A program made the translations under genes and the position numbers. DNA of 64,000 bases, from the NCBI GenBank assembly GCA_035041965.1, contig JAPYMA010001077.1, positions 1 to 64,000 on the forward strand, given 5' to 3'. Below are positions 1-18,101 of this stretch, one piece after another. Each line of letters opens with the position of its first letter. Within the stretch, counting starts at the first letter, position 1. The stretch is from Anisakis pegreffii (Eukaryota; Nematoda; Chromadorea; Rhabditida; Anisakidae). The notes under the pieces are model-generated. The model ran no database searches and was not told the origin of the DNA. It worked only from the letters and a program-made list of their open reading frames with translations.

Positions 1-1694
1 TATTAATTCGACTAATATTCAGTGCCAGTCAATCAGATTAATATAATATGCATACATACAACTTATCAACAATAAAAGTATTTGATATCACAAACATTCT
101 CATTAAGGTTTGTAGGACGGTCGTTGCTGTGCAACCATTTAAGAGTACCAAGAACGAAAGGACGTATAAACGGAAAACAAAGGAAGGAACTGACTGAATA
201 ATCGCTCAGATACTAGTCTGACTCATATAAATTATGTATTGCTGATGCAACAAACAATTTGAACGTACATACTTTCATCAACAAGTTTACTTCGGTTACC
301 TTTGCAATACAAAATGACTACGATGAAAATCAAAAAACGTACAAAATGCCAAATCTGCATGCAACTCCATCACACTCAACTAAGCTTCATTTTTTATAAG
401 CAACTGAATTCATCGCCTGTAACAGATTGATTGGAATATTCAGATCGACATTAAATTCATCATCATAATCAGTATGGAACAAATAAACGTCTGCTCTTGC
501 AAATACACCTATAACATGGCATATTCATATAACTAAGTATTTTTTTGGCCAAATATATTCGAAAATTTCGTTCTTGAACAGAAAATTAAAGGTGTAGGCT
601 TTTTTTGTGAACGAGAATAAATAATCCAGAATACTATTAAGGCTAATAAAGATAAGCATTAATGATAGCAGCAGTAGTCAAAGTGTTGATCGCTAGAAAT
701 GAAATTATAATTGAGATTCGAGAGGTTCTTCTCAATGAGATTCGAAATCATATAATCAAAGCGTTGTGTTCTTTGAAAGGAAGTGAATGTTGATTGAGTT
801 CCCATGTTTATTCCCATATGCAATTGCTTTATTTCTATGAAATGTTCACGTTTCACAGGTGTTGCGAACAGTCTCTGTGAAATGATCACGAACATAGTAG
901 CGTACCTTGACCCGTTGAATAATTAATAGGATCACATGACTGTTACGAACGGTAACATCATAACTGAAGTGGTAAAATGAAAATAATTGCAGCAGCAACA
1001 CAGAAAATGAGCTAAGGTCAGTGAATCTGAGCTTGAAAAATTAATTAATTGCATCATTTTTCTTTCAATAAAAAATTAAAATGCGTCCCGCAAATCCGAG
1101 CACTACTTAATGGTTAACTGGCTGATTAGAAGATATCAAATACCGTACAAAATGAGTGAACATTTGGGAAAAGTCCACCACAGATGGAAGAAATATGAAG
1201 AAAATATGAGAAGAATGCAATGCAATTAACCAATGAGTTAAGAACAGTGTAAACTTAATGACAATAAAAATAAGAGAAACGACTCTTTTACAGTATACAT
1301 TCAGTAATACACACATGCATTTTCATAACATCGTATACAAACGAGTTTTCGTGCTATGTGCTGTAATGTATAATACTCCTAACAATATTGTCACGGCTGT
1401 TATGAACGTTACATACAGTATCTACCTAACTGAATGCTCGCTCGCAAAATGATTTCTTATTCGCCAAGTTGAAAACTACAAACTAGTAGTTATAAAAGTG
1501 AGTGCTTGTTACCGTAATAAAGTGCAACTTAGTCACAAATACCTATAAAATGGAGATTGCAGTAAATAGGAAGCTGATTCATTACATTACAGCTCTATAA
1601 TTCACCACCTGCAAGCAACTGATTTCAACTGTCTCAGAGTAATACACCCATCACATTCACAGAATCAGCATTCTATTTGTTGCTACTGCTTGTG

Positions 1695-1826
<132 letters not shown>

Positions 1827-1850
1827 CACATAGTAGTATCAACAAATAAT

Positions 1851-1852
<2 letters not shown>

Positions 1853-1941
<89 letters not shown>
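1853..1941. repeat. (AT)n microsatellite, array 2
   Basis: Uninterrupted AT array of about 89 bp, next to the array at 1697-1825. The pair could be one array split by a small insertion. Confidence 0.97.
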
Positions 1942-1944
<3 letters not shown>

Positions 1945-4900
1945 GATTGGAAACTTTACTAGAGTTTTTCGTTCTTTCATAACCAAGAAACATTCTGTGA
2001 GCGTTCACATTCACTCATTGAATTTCAATCGAGCGACTAACTGAGTGAGTGACTAATTGACACACAAGAACTAATTCATTCAAATTGGATTAATCTGCTT
2101 TAGAATCAATTTCATTTATTCTATTCCGTTCCATTCCACTTCATCTAAAACCTATACTCAATTTATAAAACTCCACAGAAACTAACGATTAACTTCATTA
2201 CGTCTCTGATCAATACAATTTATTCATTGAGTCAATCCACTAATGGAGTCATATTTGCTAGTTACGGTTGCGAACATTCTTTGATGACCTTGCGACCGTT
2301 CTTTGATGACTTTACTTAAGCAAACTTCATCAAATTCAATTCAATTTTCAACTAAGAATGCAGCAAAATACAGAACAACAGGAGATGTGACTTCTTTGAA
2401 TAATTTGGTTTATAGTAAATAGGGACGAATCGAACGAAGAACAACAACGATATTTCTAATTCAAACGTTGAGCTTGATTAGAATCATATTCGACAATCAG
2501 AATTAAAGTCATGAATTTCAAAGGAAAAATGGATAATTTCTGAGTTGAAGAAATTTTACTATTGAAGCTTTATCGCTGTTCCATTCTTATCTATCATAAA
2601 TGAATCATAAAATGCGAAATAATTCCAGTGCAAATTTAGATCAATTTCTAGTAGACGATGATCAAAAGTGAAAATCGCGCCCTAATCTGCATGCTCTCTA
2701 TGCTAACTAACTATGCCATCAACCTTTCTACTTGATTGAATAATGCATAACGAAACGACAACACGAAGCCTTCCTTCCTTCCATAACTCAGCTGCAGTGA
2801 GATGAAGAAATCGCTTAAAGCCAGCTAGATTGAGAGAACTTATTCTTGAGTCTCCTAGATGAGGAGACAGACTAGTCGATAAATCTCAAATCTGAACCTA
2901 AAAAATCTGTCCACTTTTTTGAAATTTTAGACTGACTTTTGTGCTAAGAACCACTTTTCGTCCTATTGCAAGCACCCACATTAACACATTCATCCACAAC
3001 AACAACCATTTGATCGCTTTTCAGTTTTATTCCCGAAACCATCAAAGTATCCAAAAATTTCAGACGGAAACTTCTAAAGACAAGTAATATGAGTTGAGAG
3101 GTGAGATAAGCGGACAGAAAGTAGATAAGCAAAATAGATGGATGCATGATGAAACGAAAATGACTTATTGCTGTTAGAAATACACGAAGATGAAATTATT
3201 ATTGTTAGGGTGGATTTGATATATGATGAGTTGTAGTGATAGTCTGAATGATAATATTTTTATTGTTATCATTATTATTATCGTTATTATTATGATGATT
3301 ATAATAATTAAAATAGTTGGTGATGATAACGGTTGACTGCCCACCTGAATAGCACACTGATAAAAGGCAATGGACATTCAAGAGGAACAAGAAGCAGAAT
3401 AGGAATGTTCAAATGAATAAATGCTTTCAATAAGTAGGCACAACTAGCCTTATAACTGCATCCCGCAACAACTAACAATCAATTGTAATAGGTATGTAAC
3501 GTGACTTAAAGTAGTAAAACAGCGAATTTGATGATCACAATGATGATGAATGCTGAATATTCATTCATTAACAAAAATGAACTGAGATAAGAAGATAACG
3601 AAGATGAATAAAAAAGGATTCTGAGGACCTATTAAAAGATCTTATCATCGAGAAACCAAAGATGGAGGACAAGGTATAGCAGGCTTGGGTAGGGACTAGA
3701 AGACCAGACGGTAGCAGATTAAACGCGGTTGGGATGAGTCTAAATGGAAACGATGGGAAGTACTGAACGAATCTGATGAAGTAATAGCAGGTTCTAACCC
3801 GAGATGTAACTCAATGAAAGGTGCAACCAGCCAGTTGTTTTCAATGTGAAATCCATCAGAATCGCAATCCTAACAATGCTTAACACATTCCAGGGCAAAA
3901 CTTTTGTGAGTGCTCATTCATTCATTCATCCGAATATGTTTGAACCATGCTTCAATCTCCAATTCTATCACCCTTTATTCTATTCTATCATTTGTCGCAT
4001 AATATAAGCGACTAACTCAAAATGTTTTGCCTTTATTTTCAAAAAGTTTTGCGAGCAAGATAAGATAAGTCAGGAGAAAGTAAAAGAATGTTGAAACTCT
4101 ATGCTTTGTTCAAACAACTTCCAGCATGTAAGACGAAATGAGACAATTTAGGATGACATGTCATAATATCCGATAAAAACACAGTCAGCTTTCATTAACT
4201 CATTCATCCAAACTTTCGTTATCCACATTCATATATAAAATACCTATATACAGGCAGATAGATTTTAAAAATATTCTAACGAATAAAGAGAAAAACAATT
4301 TGAACGTGTGTAATATAATGAATTTGTCGTTTATACTTATCAGTACATAAATGCTGCAAACTTTAAGAAATTCTAACATATTCTAGCATTATATTCATTT
4401 ATTCACGTGTGAGTTCTGTGCAGTTCATTTACGAAGATTATGCTTATGCGAAAACTTGAAGTTATGTGATTTGCGATAAACAACAGTTAACTTGTGGACT
4501 AGTTTGTGAGGAAATTAACAAATGCATGTATTTATAGAATGTACGAAACAAAACCTATTAGCAATAACAACACAAATAACTAATAATTATGCTCTAAGTG
4601 AGTATTGCACTGATGAACAAAATGGTAAATGATGAACGACAACACACTCTGAATGACCACTAACTAGCAAAAACTGCACCGCTTGAAATTGAAAATAATA
4701 TTCGGGTCATTGTCAATTAACAATCATTTGTTTGAATATCTACTCATAAACTACAAAATATATTAAGGCTTTTATGAATTGGAATTGGAATGAAGTAAAC
4801 GTGCTATCGTATTCCATAAAACTGACAAAGAAACATTAATAAATGCGATGAATAGATCAAATCGGATGGAAGCATGAAGGCAACTTATAGCATTCAATAA

Positions 4901-5318
4901 TCATTCAGAGACTTTAAGAGTTTCAGATGCTAAGCAATGGCTATCAAAAATATGAAGATAAAATGTTGAGCTGTCATTCGCTGAAAAGATGAATAAATGA
5001 ATAAATTAATAAATGAATAAATAATAATATCATCAATGTTACGTCTCTTGAAATTTTATAAACCGAGTGAATTGATCAGGACATAAATGGTGTTGCAATT
5101 CTGTTTCAGTATATTTGTTTCTCTTTTTCAGAATTCTCGTTTAATCCGATTTGATGACAAAAAAGATTGCATTAGTTGGCTTATTACATACAGACCAACA
5201 CTTTTAAAATGGAAAAATATATAAATAGAGCCTATCTTGAAATAGACAACTACTGCTCAATCAAATATGAGCAACGACAATGATGATGATAATAGCGATA
5301 GTAATGATTAATAACAAC

Positions 5319-5320
<2 letters not shown>

Positions 5321-5363
<43 letters not shown>
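5321..5363. repeat. (TTA)n microsatellite
   Basis: Perfect TTA trinucleotide array of about 43 bp. Poly-Tyr or poly-Ile open frames over it are artefacts. Confidence 0.95.
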
Positions 5364-5365
<2 letters not shown>

Positions 5366-8300
5366 CAATATCAATATTGATTGTAACAGAAATAATAAAA
5401 ATGAAAATAATTGTAATATTAAGAATAAGAAAAATGGCAATAGTGCCAACGATACTATCGTTATAAGTGTTTTCAAAATGAATCTCCGGTGAAGGTGCCC
5501 AGCCGTGGCCATTGTATGTGGTGGCTTAACAATTTGTGATATTGATAGTAGCAAAGTTAATCACAAAGCAAAAACAAGGAAAATGCCAAGCAAAATCACA
5601 GAATTGTTTGGATCACTCCCCGCCTCCTCCCTCTCTCTTTCATGAACATTAACTTATCAAATCATTGCTATCAGTTACTAACTCCCTCCTTACCAACAAA
5701 TCCACATCACAAATTCACTTATGTTTTTTGCTGAACATTACTCAATCACTTCTCATATTTCCGTACAAATTATTACTGTTATCTTTAGCAGTACAGGTTG
5801 GTCATTAATACGCACTCTCTCCTCTTTCTTAAACTTTTTTTGCTTTTAAGTTGCCTTCATTTCTATCTCATACTCACTTCATCGAGTTCTTCATTACCAA
5901 ACATCGCTCCACTCCACTTAGCCACTCAACTTGGATCATCTCAGCAGTCTTCATTCAATCATCATCCTCATGTAAAATGTCAAATTCGATCATTATAATC
6001 ATCCATCATTCACGTTGATTATATTACACCACCTTTTGGCAATCAACCCAAACGATATTCACGTCTGTTGTTTATAACAGCATCAACCACTAGACACAAT
6101 TAATTAACGAGCACAACTAAACTATTCAAAACAATTCAATCAAATAATCATCAAAACACTTTCGTCTATCGCCAATCGTCACTTTCTAACAACCATTCAC
6201 TTTCTTATTCAAAAACTATCATTGCCTGACCGCATCAATTTCAAGACTTCTTGTGCACACATTTAAGCATCATCACGTCACCACATATTACTACAGCGGT
6301 GGTAGCAGTAGCAGCTGCAGCACAACATGATCTCGTAATTTGATTAATTTAATCTTAATTCAATACGCATATAAATCAGTCATCAGTCTGATGATGCTTG
6401 ATTGAGAGCAATGCGAGTTGCAAATTAATGAATCAATGAATAAAATGAGACGCAAAACAATGACAAAAAAAGGCCGAAATCAACAAATGAGTCAAAAACC
6501 AAAAAAAACTTTCCAAGCAGTATTCATTCATGCTTATATAACATACTGTTACTGTTCATATACGCTGTTGTTGGTGTCGTCGTTGCGAATATAATTATTG
6601 TTGAAATGAGAAATCCCGCTTTTAACAAACTATTAATAATTCTCATGTCAACAACATTCTGCCTCAACAAAAACTGTTGCCGATCATTGTTGAAAAATCG
6701 AATGATGTGATTTAGCAAAGCGTCAATGATTTACTGCATGTTGCCAAACAAACAAGTCATTATGCAACTTATAAAATTGTGTTACTCATTTGTGCTGATA
6801 TTAAGCAACATTTTGAACATGTCTCAACTGGATTAGAACAAGCATTGAAACAACATAGAAACATTTGTTAACATTTCCTCGTGCAATCACGAATGATATT
6901 TTAAAGATAATAGTCCTAATGGCAATAATACCATTCATATATGAACTATTTCCAGCAGTGGCTCTGGCATTATTCAGCACAACGATATCAGTTACTACGA
7001 GTGATATAATGATAGTCATCGACGTGGTCATAATAACAACAATTATTATTGTCGATCATAATGGTGAATACTGATGAAAACATAATGACTTTGACCAGTC
7101 GCGGTGATATTGACCGCTCTTCGATGAGTGAATATTTTGTTCGAGTTCTAAGTACGATACGACACACTCATATATTTTTTCAAAAAAAAAATGCTCAATG
7201 CCACATCGCTAATGAAAATGAGTTCATCGTCAATAAATTTTGCACTCGAATACTTGTCTGCAAACCAGCTAGGCAATCAATCTTTCTGTGAGTCGATTCT
7301 CATTGAAATTATCAATCATGGGTTCTTCCCTCAATAATAGATTATTAAAATTTATCATATGTCGATCTCTACCAGTAAATAAACATCTTCAACGCGTTTC
7401 ACACGAGTACGATATCAGTAGACTCTCATCTTAAAATGTATTTCTACGAACTTCACTTATCCCAGTGAGTGACCAACTATTGGAATGAAATCATGAATTT
7501 AATACATACTGTTAGAAAACAACGACACAGCACTCACTTCAAATGTCATGTAAATTATGCATGTTCACGTTTTTACAAACACGATCACGTCTTGCACATA
7601 CCGAAAATCTAATAAAACTCTTAACAAAGACTCGTAATCAACTTATGAGGATAGCAGAAGAGAGAATGATATCAGCTCATTTAAAAAACCAAATGAAGAT
7701 ATTCCATAAGGACAGATAGCTTATCTTAGATACCGTATAAGTACTATTTATAAGTACTATTTATATCCAATGAGGAGCCGATAATATGAAAACAGAGAAT
7801 CCTTATGCGATGCTGCAGATGAAGTAAGCTCAAAATTAGTGCAATTCTGCTTGACCTTCCTTGCCTCCCACCCCCCTCACCTCGATTCATACTAATATGA
7901 ATGAGTAAAGCAGTCATTACAAGTAAGAAGAACAATGACGAAATGAGATTTATTGTGAAGAATGGTTATTCGATTCCTTTCAACATTGAAGCACTCTAAA
8001 ATCAGCTGATTCGAGACAAACATCCTCAAAGTACCCACTCAATTCAGCCGACTGTCGATTAACTGATAGCCACCAATCAACTAACTCATCCTATTCAGAA
8101 ACGTCGGAAAGACAAAAGTTGATGATGAAACTGGCGGTGATGCTGATGATGCCAAGGCAAAAACAAAGCAGAGGTATCGATGTCAAAACGAACAGATCGT
8201 CATTCAATTATAATATCCAATAACGAACTGTTAAATAGTTGGATAATATGAATATGTTTTTGCATAAATATATATCCTTAAGAAAGATTCATATATCATG

Positions 8301-9047
8301 AATATTGAATTATTATATAGCATTCTCTACCTGATCATATCACATATCACAGCAGTATCAACAGATCAACATCAACTTAGATATTGGGTTAAGTGAAATT
8401 GATCCTGTCTTTTGGTGATTAATAACTGTTTGTTAACTTATCTCTTTAGTTTTCCGAACAGTTAGAAAGAAATGATGAAATCTTTGTTCTCATACAGAAA
8501 AGTGAATAAAATAAATGAGAAAATGAGTAGAATATTGTCTCCTGAAAACCGTGAACGAATAGAGAACTAAACGTATGGATGATTATGCTGAAATAACAAC
8601 TCACAGATTCCATACCTGCGAGAGATCAATATCTTATATTTGACCAAACAATCATTCAAAAGGAAGCAAAAACAGAAGACGAAAGAGAGCATTAAGACGA
8701 GGGACTAGTAAAAATAAATCATGCAAATAATCGCATTTTGAAATTAAGATCGGCTACTTGGTCGACTGATCGGCTATATATTGCATAAACGCATACGTAC
8801 GTGTGGAGGCCGCATTTAGTGGAGCGATCATGAAATGAAAGTATGAATAAATGAATGAATAAATAAATGAGTAAATAAGATGTTTCAAAGCGAACGATTC
8901 GACGAAAAGGGTGTTCGAAGCAACTATTTGGGGACCAACCATTGGCCAAAGTGACAACTTCCACTGAAAATTAGATAGAGAGATAAGCAGATCAGTTATT
9001 AAATGGATGAATAGATTGATAGTGGAGTACATAGGAAGAGTTCAAAC

Positions 9048-9110
9048 TTAGGCGTGAGATTAGGATTAAGATAGAGATTAAGATTAAGATTAGGGTTAGG
9101 ATTAGGATTG

Positions 9111-9112
<2 letters not shown>
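9048..9112 (+). repeat. Degenerate TTAGG/TTAAG-like hexamer repeat
   Basis: Period-6 block with units such as GATTAG, GATTAA and GGTTAG, running directly into an AT array. The units resemble but do not equal the nematode telomere repeat TTAGGC, so this is interstitial telomere-like or simple satellite DNA. Confidence 0.6.

Positions 9113-9160
<48 letters not shown>
9113..9160. repeat. (AT)n microsatellite
   Basis: About 48 bp of uninterrupted AT directly after the TTAGG-like block. Confidence 0.95.
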
Positions 9161-9163
<3 letters not shown>

Positions 9164-11685
9164 GTGATGAAAAGAATAGAGAATTGACGCTGATATGCAT
9201 AAATATGTATGTATTAAGCATATCTCTTTATCCTGAATCATTGTTTAGTAATTTTACATCGAATCAAACAGCCCCATTAAATAGGGTCGCTCCTTCAGTT
9301 ATTGCTATCTTCGCAGCTAGCCTTGCACCCAGCCAACCTGCCAGCTGCTGGCTTCCACCTAAGACATTCATAAAAAACATGCAAACAAACAAATTCACAT
9401 TCATTCATCCATCAATTTGTCTCCTATGACCCACATAAACCTACTTGAATTTCCTCAAAAAAACTTACACACTCAAACAATTTTTTGTGCAAGCATGTTC
9501 AACCATCAAAATACTTCTTTACACCTATACTTAAATAGCAACAACATTGTTTTTGCTTGCTCTTGGAATTCAAAGCACAAGTAAAACTCAGCTGGTAATT
9601 GGCGTCGTCCTTCTTCGAATTATTACTCATATACGCCCATTCATTCGCGCATATTATATGTAATTTCAGTCAAACAAAAATATTCGTTCATTCGTCTATT
9701 CGTCCATATGAACTCTTTGATGAAGCTGATTATGATTATAAGTTTCAAAATGATCGCTAACATCGTTCAAACAAATAAAGCATATTCGATATCTGTTCAT
9801 CTATCCATCATTCTACCCGTCCACTCGTCGACCACTTCATATAACTTTCCGACGACCTTGTTTAGCGATGAATCATTATGAATTTGATCTCATCAAAGCT
9901 GCTCGAGAGGAATAGGAATACAGCGATAAAACTAGCCAGCATTGCTTTCATCAACTATCTCAGCTGACTGATGGCAATCACTCATTTTTACTATCATTAT
10001 TATGATTAATTGTTATCATTACTTTTATCATTACGGCCCTTAATAGTGGTGATAAAAATAAGGATAGAATCACTGTTCTTATCATAAAAATATTTTCATT
10101 TACGATTGGTATTTTCAGTACTATTGCTGCTAATATTCCTAAGAAACTATGGATGTTTTTCTGAACTCAGAACGATATGGAATGGAATGAGAATTTTTGT
10201 GCTAGCGCCGTTTTAAGCTAGAATATGAGAATATTCATTAGAAAAAACAACACAATAATTTAAAGAAGGTCACCTTCTCAATCAAGTGCGCTAGATGTAC
10301 GTAAGCGTACATATATACATATGTCAGCAAACATCCACTAATTAAGCATTAATAAAGTGCCGTATGAAGGGAGACGTTAAAGAATAACAAATCCAGCGGT
10401 AGACTTTTCGAAAAATTGATGTGAGTTGAGTGCGATAATTAAGGATGTGTTATGTTCCGTCTCCTGATAATGAATACTATTGATGAGGACATAAAACAAT
10501 ACCGGAATCAGCACTGCTATGCAATCAATGCATGCATTCATTCAGCCATGCAATTACGACTAACATCACGCAGTTACGAGAGTTGCTCTGTCTGCCAAAT
10601 CTTGAGTTGCTCTGTCTTCAGCCACGCAGTCAATCATTGAGTCTTTGAAGCAAATCTTTTTTACGAATGACATTAATCTATTTAATTCTTCATCATGTTT
10701 CTCATCTTATCAACAAGTTTTTGAAATTAAGATGAATTTGAAAATGCAGTATACATTCATTTAAGTATCCACTTAAATCCAACAATAATAAAACAGCAGT
10801 AATAACAACAGCAGTCGTCAAAACTAGTTGAAATGAAGCTTGAAAATTTGGTAAGATAACTGAAGTAAATTGCAAGCTAAAAACCTACATACGTAGAATT
10901 ATAATTTCAGTTACCATGAGCGCATAAATTAATCAGTTCTAATGCATATCAATTCAAAGTTATCCCCTTATTTTAAAGGGGAGAGGGCGGGGAGTGTAAA
11001 CCTAAACGAAATCCCATCTAGTAATATGAGTTCAACGTCGTTTCAGAGTAGTTCGCGTCGTACGCACTATTTCACCCGCTTGATCTATGTTTATCAGTGA
11101 TGATAACTGACAAGGTTCGGTCGGCAGAATCCGATGAGATTTGGCCGGATTTTGAAAATCGGATTCTGACCAATGATTTTCGAAGTAAAAATACTGAATT
11201 TCGGAACGTTAGAAGGTTAGTTCGGTTTGAATTGAACCAAAACAAAAAATCGTCATCCCAGAGGGATGGATTTTATTCATTGTCAGCACTTATTCTTTCA
11301 TAATAGAAATCATCGTCTGAATGCTCTCGTATTGAATGATGGAAAATTTCGATATTTTCATGACAAATTAACTTCGTTTCAAGACTTCCATTTGCATTCA
11401 TTCCACTTTATTATTTATTTAACTCACTCAGGGCATCTCTCATCGATTATTAATTATTTTAGTTCATACCAGCCGGCATTATTATAAATTTCAAAAAACT
11501 ATCTGAAGATGATGATAATCGTACGAAAAAGAAAATAAAGCGAGACGTTGCTCGTTGCTCAAATGTAGGTCATGTTCTTTTGATTCATTTATCCTTATGT
11601 AAGACACTGAAACTAAGGAGGACCGGGAATCACCAGGGGAAACCTAATCGAACTCAGTCGTTTCGAGGCAGTGACAAATGGCAAT

Positions 11686-11860
11686 ACTCCGGTTTTCCTA
11701 GCCTGCCGAGACCCGTGGTGGGAAAAGCAAAAAAAAATTTCGTATAAATATTTTGGACTAGGATCTTCAGCAAGAAGTAAAGAAGTGACGGTGGCATGCG
11801 TTTTCCCACTATTCACGGTGGTGAAGCTAACGGGTCTCGGCAGGCTAGGGAAACCGGGGT
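11686..11860. mobile_element. Inverted-repeat element (MITE-like)
   Basis: The left arm (11686-11716) and right arm (11830-11860) are inverted copies about 31 bp long with few mismatches, sharing a core such as CTAGCCTGCCGAGACCCGT. A second inner pairing (GTGGGAAAAGC near 11717 with GCGTTTTCCCAC near 11798) extends the stem. The arms are much richer in GC than the flanks. The open frames that cross it on both strands mirror each other because of the palindrome and are not genes. No clear target-site duplication was seen, so the class is unknown. Confidence 0.75.
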
Positions 11861-13117
11861 TCATATGTCCAATTGATTGGATGGACAGTGATGTGGCTTT
11901 GAATAATCATTAAGTGTTGCATTTATCTCTGAGCAACTCTTCATTTCCTCAACCAATACTCGTCTCATCGCTTCGCAGTTTAACGCTTCCCATTCTCCTC
12001 TTTCTTCGTCATTTCTAGAAACAAACAATTTTCAGCGACTAAGAATCAAGTAGAATTTATGATGAAAGCTTTATACATGCTGTAATTATCATAAATTAAA
12101 TGTTATGCTGAAATGAATAAATGAGTGCTCAACACATTCAAAAAGCCGAAGCTAATAGTTAACATTTTAAACGTAACGGTAAACAAATGAACATCGTCAG
12201 CAGTACCTGCATATTACCATTATTGATAAGAATTCGCATTTCAGAAACAGAATTAACTGATCAAAAAAGATGACATTGTTTTAGAATTCTCTTGAGTAAG
12301 TGAATGTTGGCAATTCATTAGCACCTTATCTAATCATTAATTCATTTCATTTTCACTCCTTCATTCACTAATCATTTTTATCTATCGATTTTTAAGGCCC
12401 AAGGGAATGATGTCCATGATTCAACAGCTGAACCTGGCCTAAGCCCAGGCATACGCTCATTAGCCTTAAGCTGATACCCAGGCAGAAGCTACGGTTTTAT
12501 CTCAACCTCAGACTTGAACTAACACCCATAATCTAGACAATTTTCCATTCAGCAGCATTTGACACAATCCTAAAAGCTAGATATCAACCCTTTTCAAAGG
12601 CTCAGTTTTCGAATTCGTTTCCATTCTTTACCTATTGTTATAGCTTACTGACAACCGTCCTTCAATTGTACCTCATGTACAAATCACATGCACTGGCCAC
12701 AATAAATAAATAGTGATACCATTAATGTGATCATTGCATTTGTAAGTGATCACGTCAGCAGTAATATAATAACAATATCATTCGTATCACTGCATTACAT
12801 TCATTTTTACCTCATCATTATTGTCACTCTTACATTCTTTCATAAAATCATGAGCACCCAAAATATTTTATTGTTATCGAACTGATTGAATATGAAATAA
12901 TCGAATAAAATTTAGAAGATGAAATTTTAAACTGCTTCATAGCAAAACAACTGAAGGAAGACCACGACTAGTAATTCAAAAAGTAAATTGCACGCGATAA
13001 CAATAATAAATGCGACGTTATTATTAATACTATGATAACTATCAATAATAATAAATACAAGATTGATAAACATTCCTCAAACAATTAATTGCATATGAAC
13101 AACAATAACATAAACGA

Positions 13118-16099
<2,982 letters not shown>

Positions 16100-16937
16100 C
16101 TGATTTCCGGTTACTTCACGTTCTAAACAGTCAGTTGTACTTCTAAACTTCACTAACGTTTGCAATAAGATAATAAATTTTCGTTTGATTGAAGTCATTT
16201 TATCGATGTTACATGTTTTTCTTCAGTCTTTGGTCTATTTTATAATCAAAGTAAGTCACTGTAGTCCCATTGTTCCCTCTAGGATAGATTTGGTAGACAT
16301 ACGATAGATCGATTTCGTCTCCAATACTCAGATAATTTTCCCTCTTTCAAATCAGATTTCCCTTTTGGAAGCAATCTTACTCAATTATTAAATCAGTTGT
16401 CTTATGAAACGTTCAAAAAAGTATAAAATGTTCACAGCTATTGAGCATGAATGGATAACATGAGAGAAAATCGTACTGGTTTAAATTTATCGGATGTTTC
16501 AATAATGTTTATTTTGACGAGTGGAGAAGAATTTTGCATTCTCTTGATAATTGTTGTTACCAAATCTGAAAACAAAAATTCATCGATTTGTTTCAGTGAT
16601 AATGGCTACCTTAGTAATTATTACCATGGTAATGATAATAATAATCGTGATTAAAAATCATAATAATGAAAACAGTAGAATTGCGAATACGGATAGTATA
16701 GCAATAAATTGAATGGTACAATTTGAATAGCACTTAAGTATTGGCACACTTTGCATACGCTACCCATAGGATCCCATGAAGAAGCGAAAGAGATAAGCAA
16801 TATAATTCGATTGATCAATTTTGTGTTGTCATTTTATCTGTGCTGATCATTTGATTGTTATCATTATCAATATCAACCATTTTACCAAGCATTCACATCC
16901 ATATGCACATACTCATCATATGCACATAATACACTGC

Positions 16938-16946
16938 TATATATAT

Positions 16947-17034
<88 letters not shown>
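16938..17034. repeat. (AT)n microsatellite
   Basis: About 97 bp of nearly pure AT, with two AA interruptions near its left end. Confidence 0.95.
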
Positions 17035-17036
<2 letters not shown>

Positions 17037-17188
17037 CACACAAATATGTGCATGTGCATATCTTATTAGCAATAAATTTCAGGCACAGTGGGTCACAAAT
17101 CAGTCAGTGGCCTTTAATACCGATCTGTGCCAAGTCAAGACTGCATAAGAAAATCTCTCAAGAGCCATCATTCATCCATTATCTATCT

Positions 17189-17492
17189 CAGGGTTTCTCA
17201 ATCGGGGGTGCTGGAGCCCTTAAGGCGAGTGAGATGGTATTCCAGGCGTTGTGATATAAGCTTTCATTTTGTGTGCATTAAAGTAGGCGCGGATGGAGTT
17301 TGATGCTCTTATGCGTGTAAAGGATGATTTTTAACGCATACATTTTTGTAAAAACTAGAACGCACTCTTATGGTAAGCACTTATCCGCACTACAGACATT
17401 CACTGTAGCGGATGAGAGATACAACGTGGATGCGAGGACATTTTAAAATATTTTAGAGGGTGCATGAGCGGGGAAAAGATTGAGAACCATTG
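17189..17492. mobile_element. hAT-like MITE with imperfect 8-bp target duplication
   Basis: The left end CAGGGTTTCTCAATC (17189-17203) and the reverse complement of the right end, CAATGGTTCTCAATC (17478-17492), match at 12 of 15 positions and follow the CAGNGNTTCTCAA pattern typical of hAT superfamily ends. The flanking octamers ATCTATCT (17181-17188) and ATCTATGT (17493-17500) agree at 7 of 8 bases, the expected hAT duplication length. The 304-bp body has no transposase frame, so the element is non-autonomous. Confidence 0.78.
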
Positions 17493-18101
17493 ATCTATGT
17501 GAATCACAGTGTAAAAGTCAACGATGGCTGGCCAAAACAAACGAATTATAAATCAGGACAACCGAAACATTCCACCTAGTGGCAAGATGCAGGAAAGGAT
17601 GGATAAGCTGCATATGGAGAACAAAAGAAGAACACGATGAAGATTCTTGAGTTGTTATCATTATCTTATCAGCAGTTGTTTGATTGGTCAATTTCAGAAC
17701 ATCACCATGACATACAGACAAACAACATTCCCATATCATTTATTATCATTACAATGTTTATGAAATATTTCTATGTAATGGTATTGGTATTTGGTTGTAT
17801 TTATTATCTGTTATTATTTCTTTTTATCTTTAATTCAACATGCCGTTTACCTTTCACATTATTACGTACATAAATTTGTCATTCTCAACAAAAAACTTTC
17901 CCATCTCTTCTTCTGGATGTCTCAAAAATCAAAAATTCTGGCCTTGTAAAATGTCATTACTGTTGAGAGAAGACTAATCCGTAAGAGTGGATAAGCCAGG
18001 TTGCTGAAGTGCAAGCTTTGGCAGCTTCGCTCTTTCGCCGTTCACTTATACGTGCAACAAACGATATCATAAAAATGATGGACAAATGAATGGGTTCAAA
18101 T

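Noticed and set aside
11613..11913. Overlapping 80-codon frames on both strands around 11.6-11.9 kb
   Set aside because: They mirror each other because they cross an inverted repeat; there is no homology or splice support.
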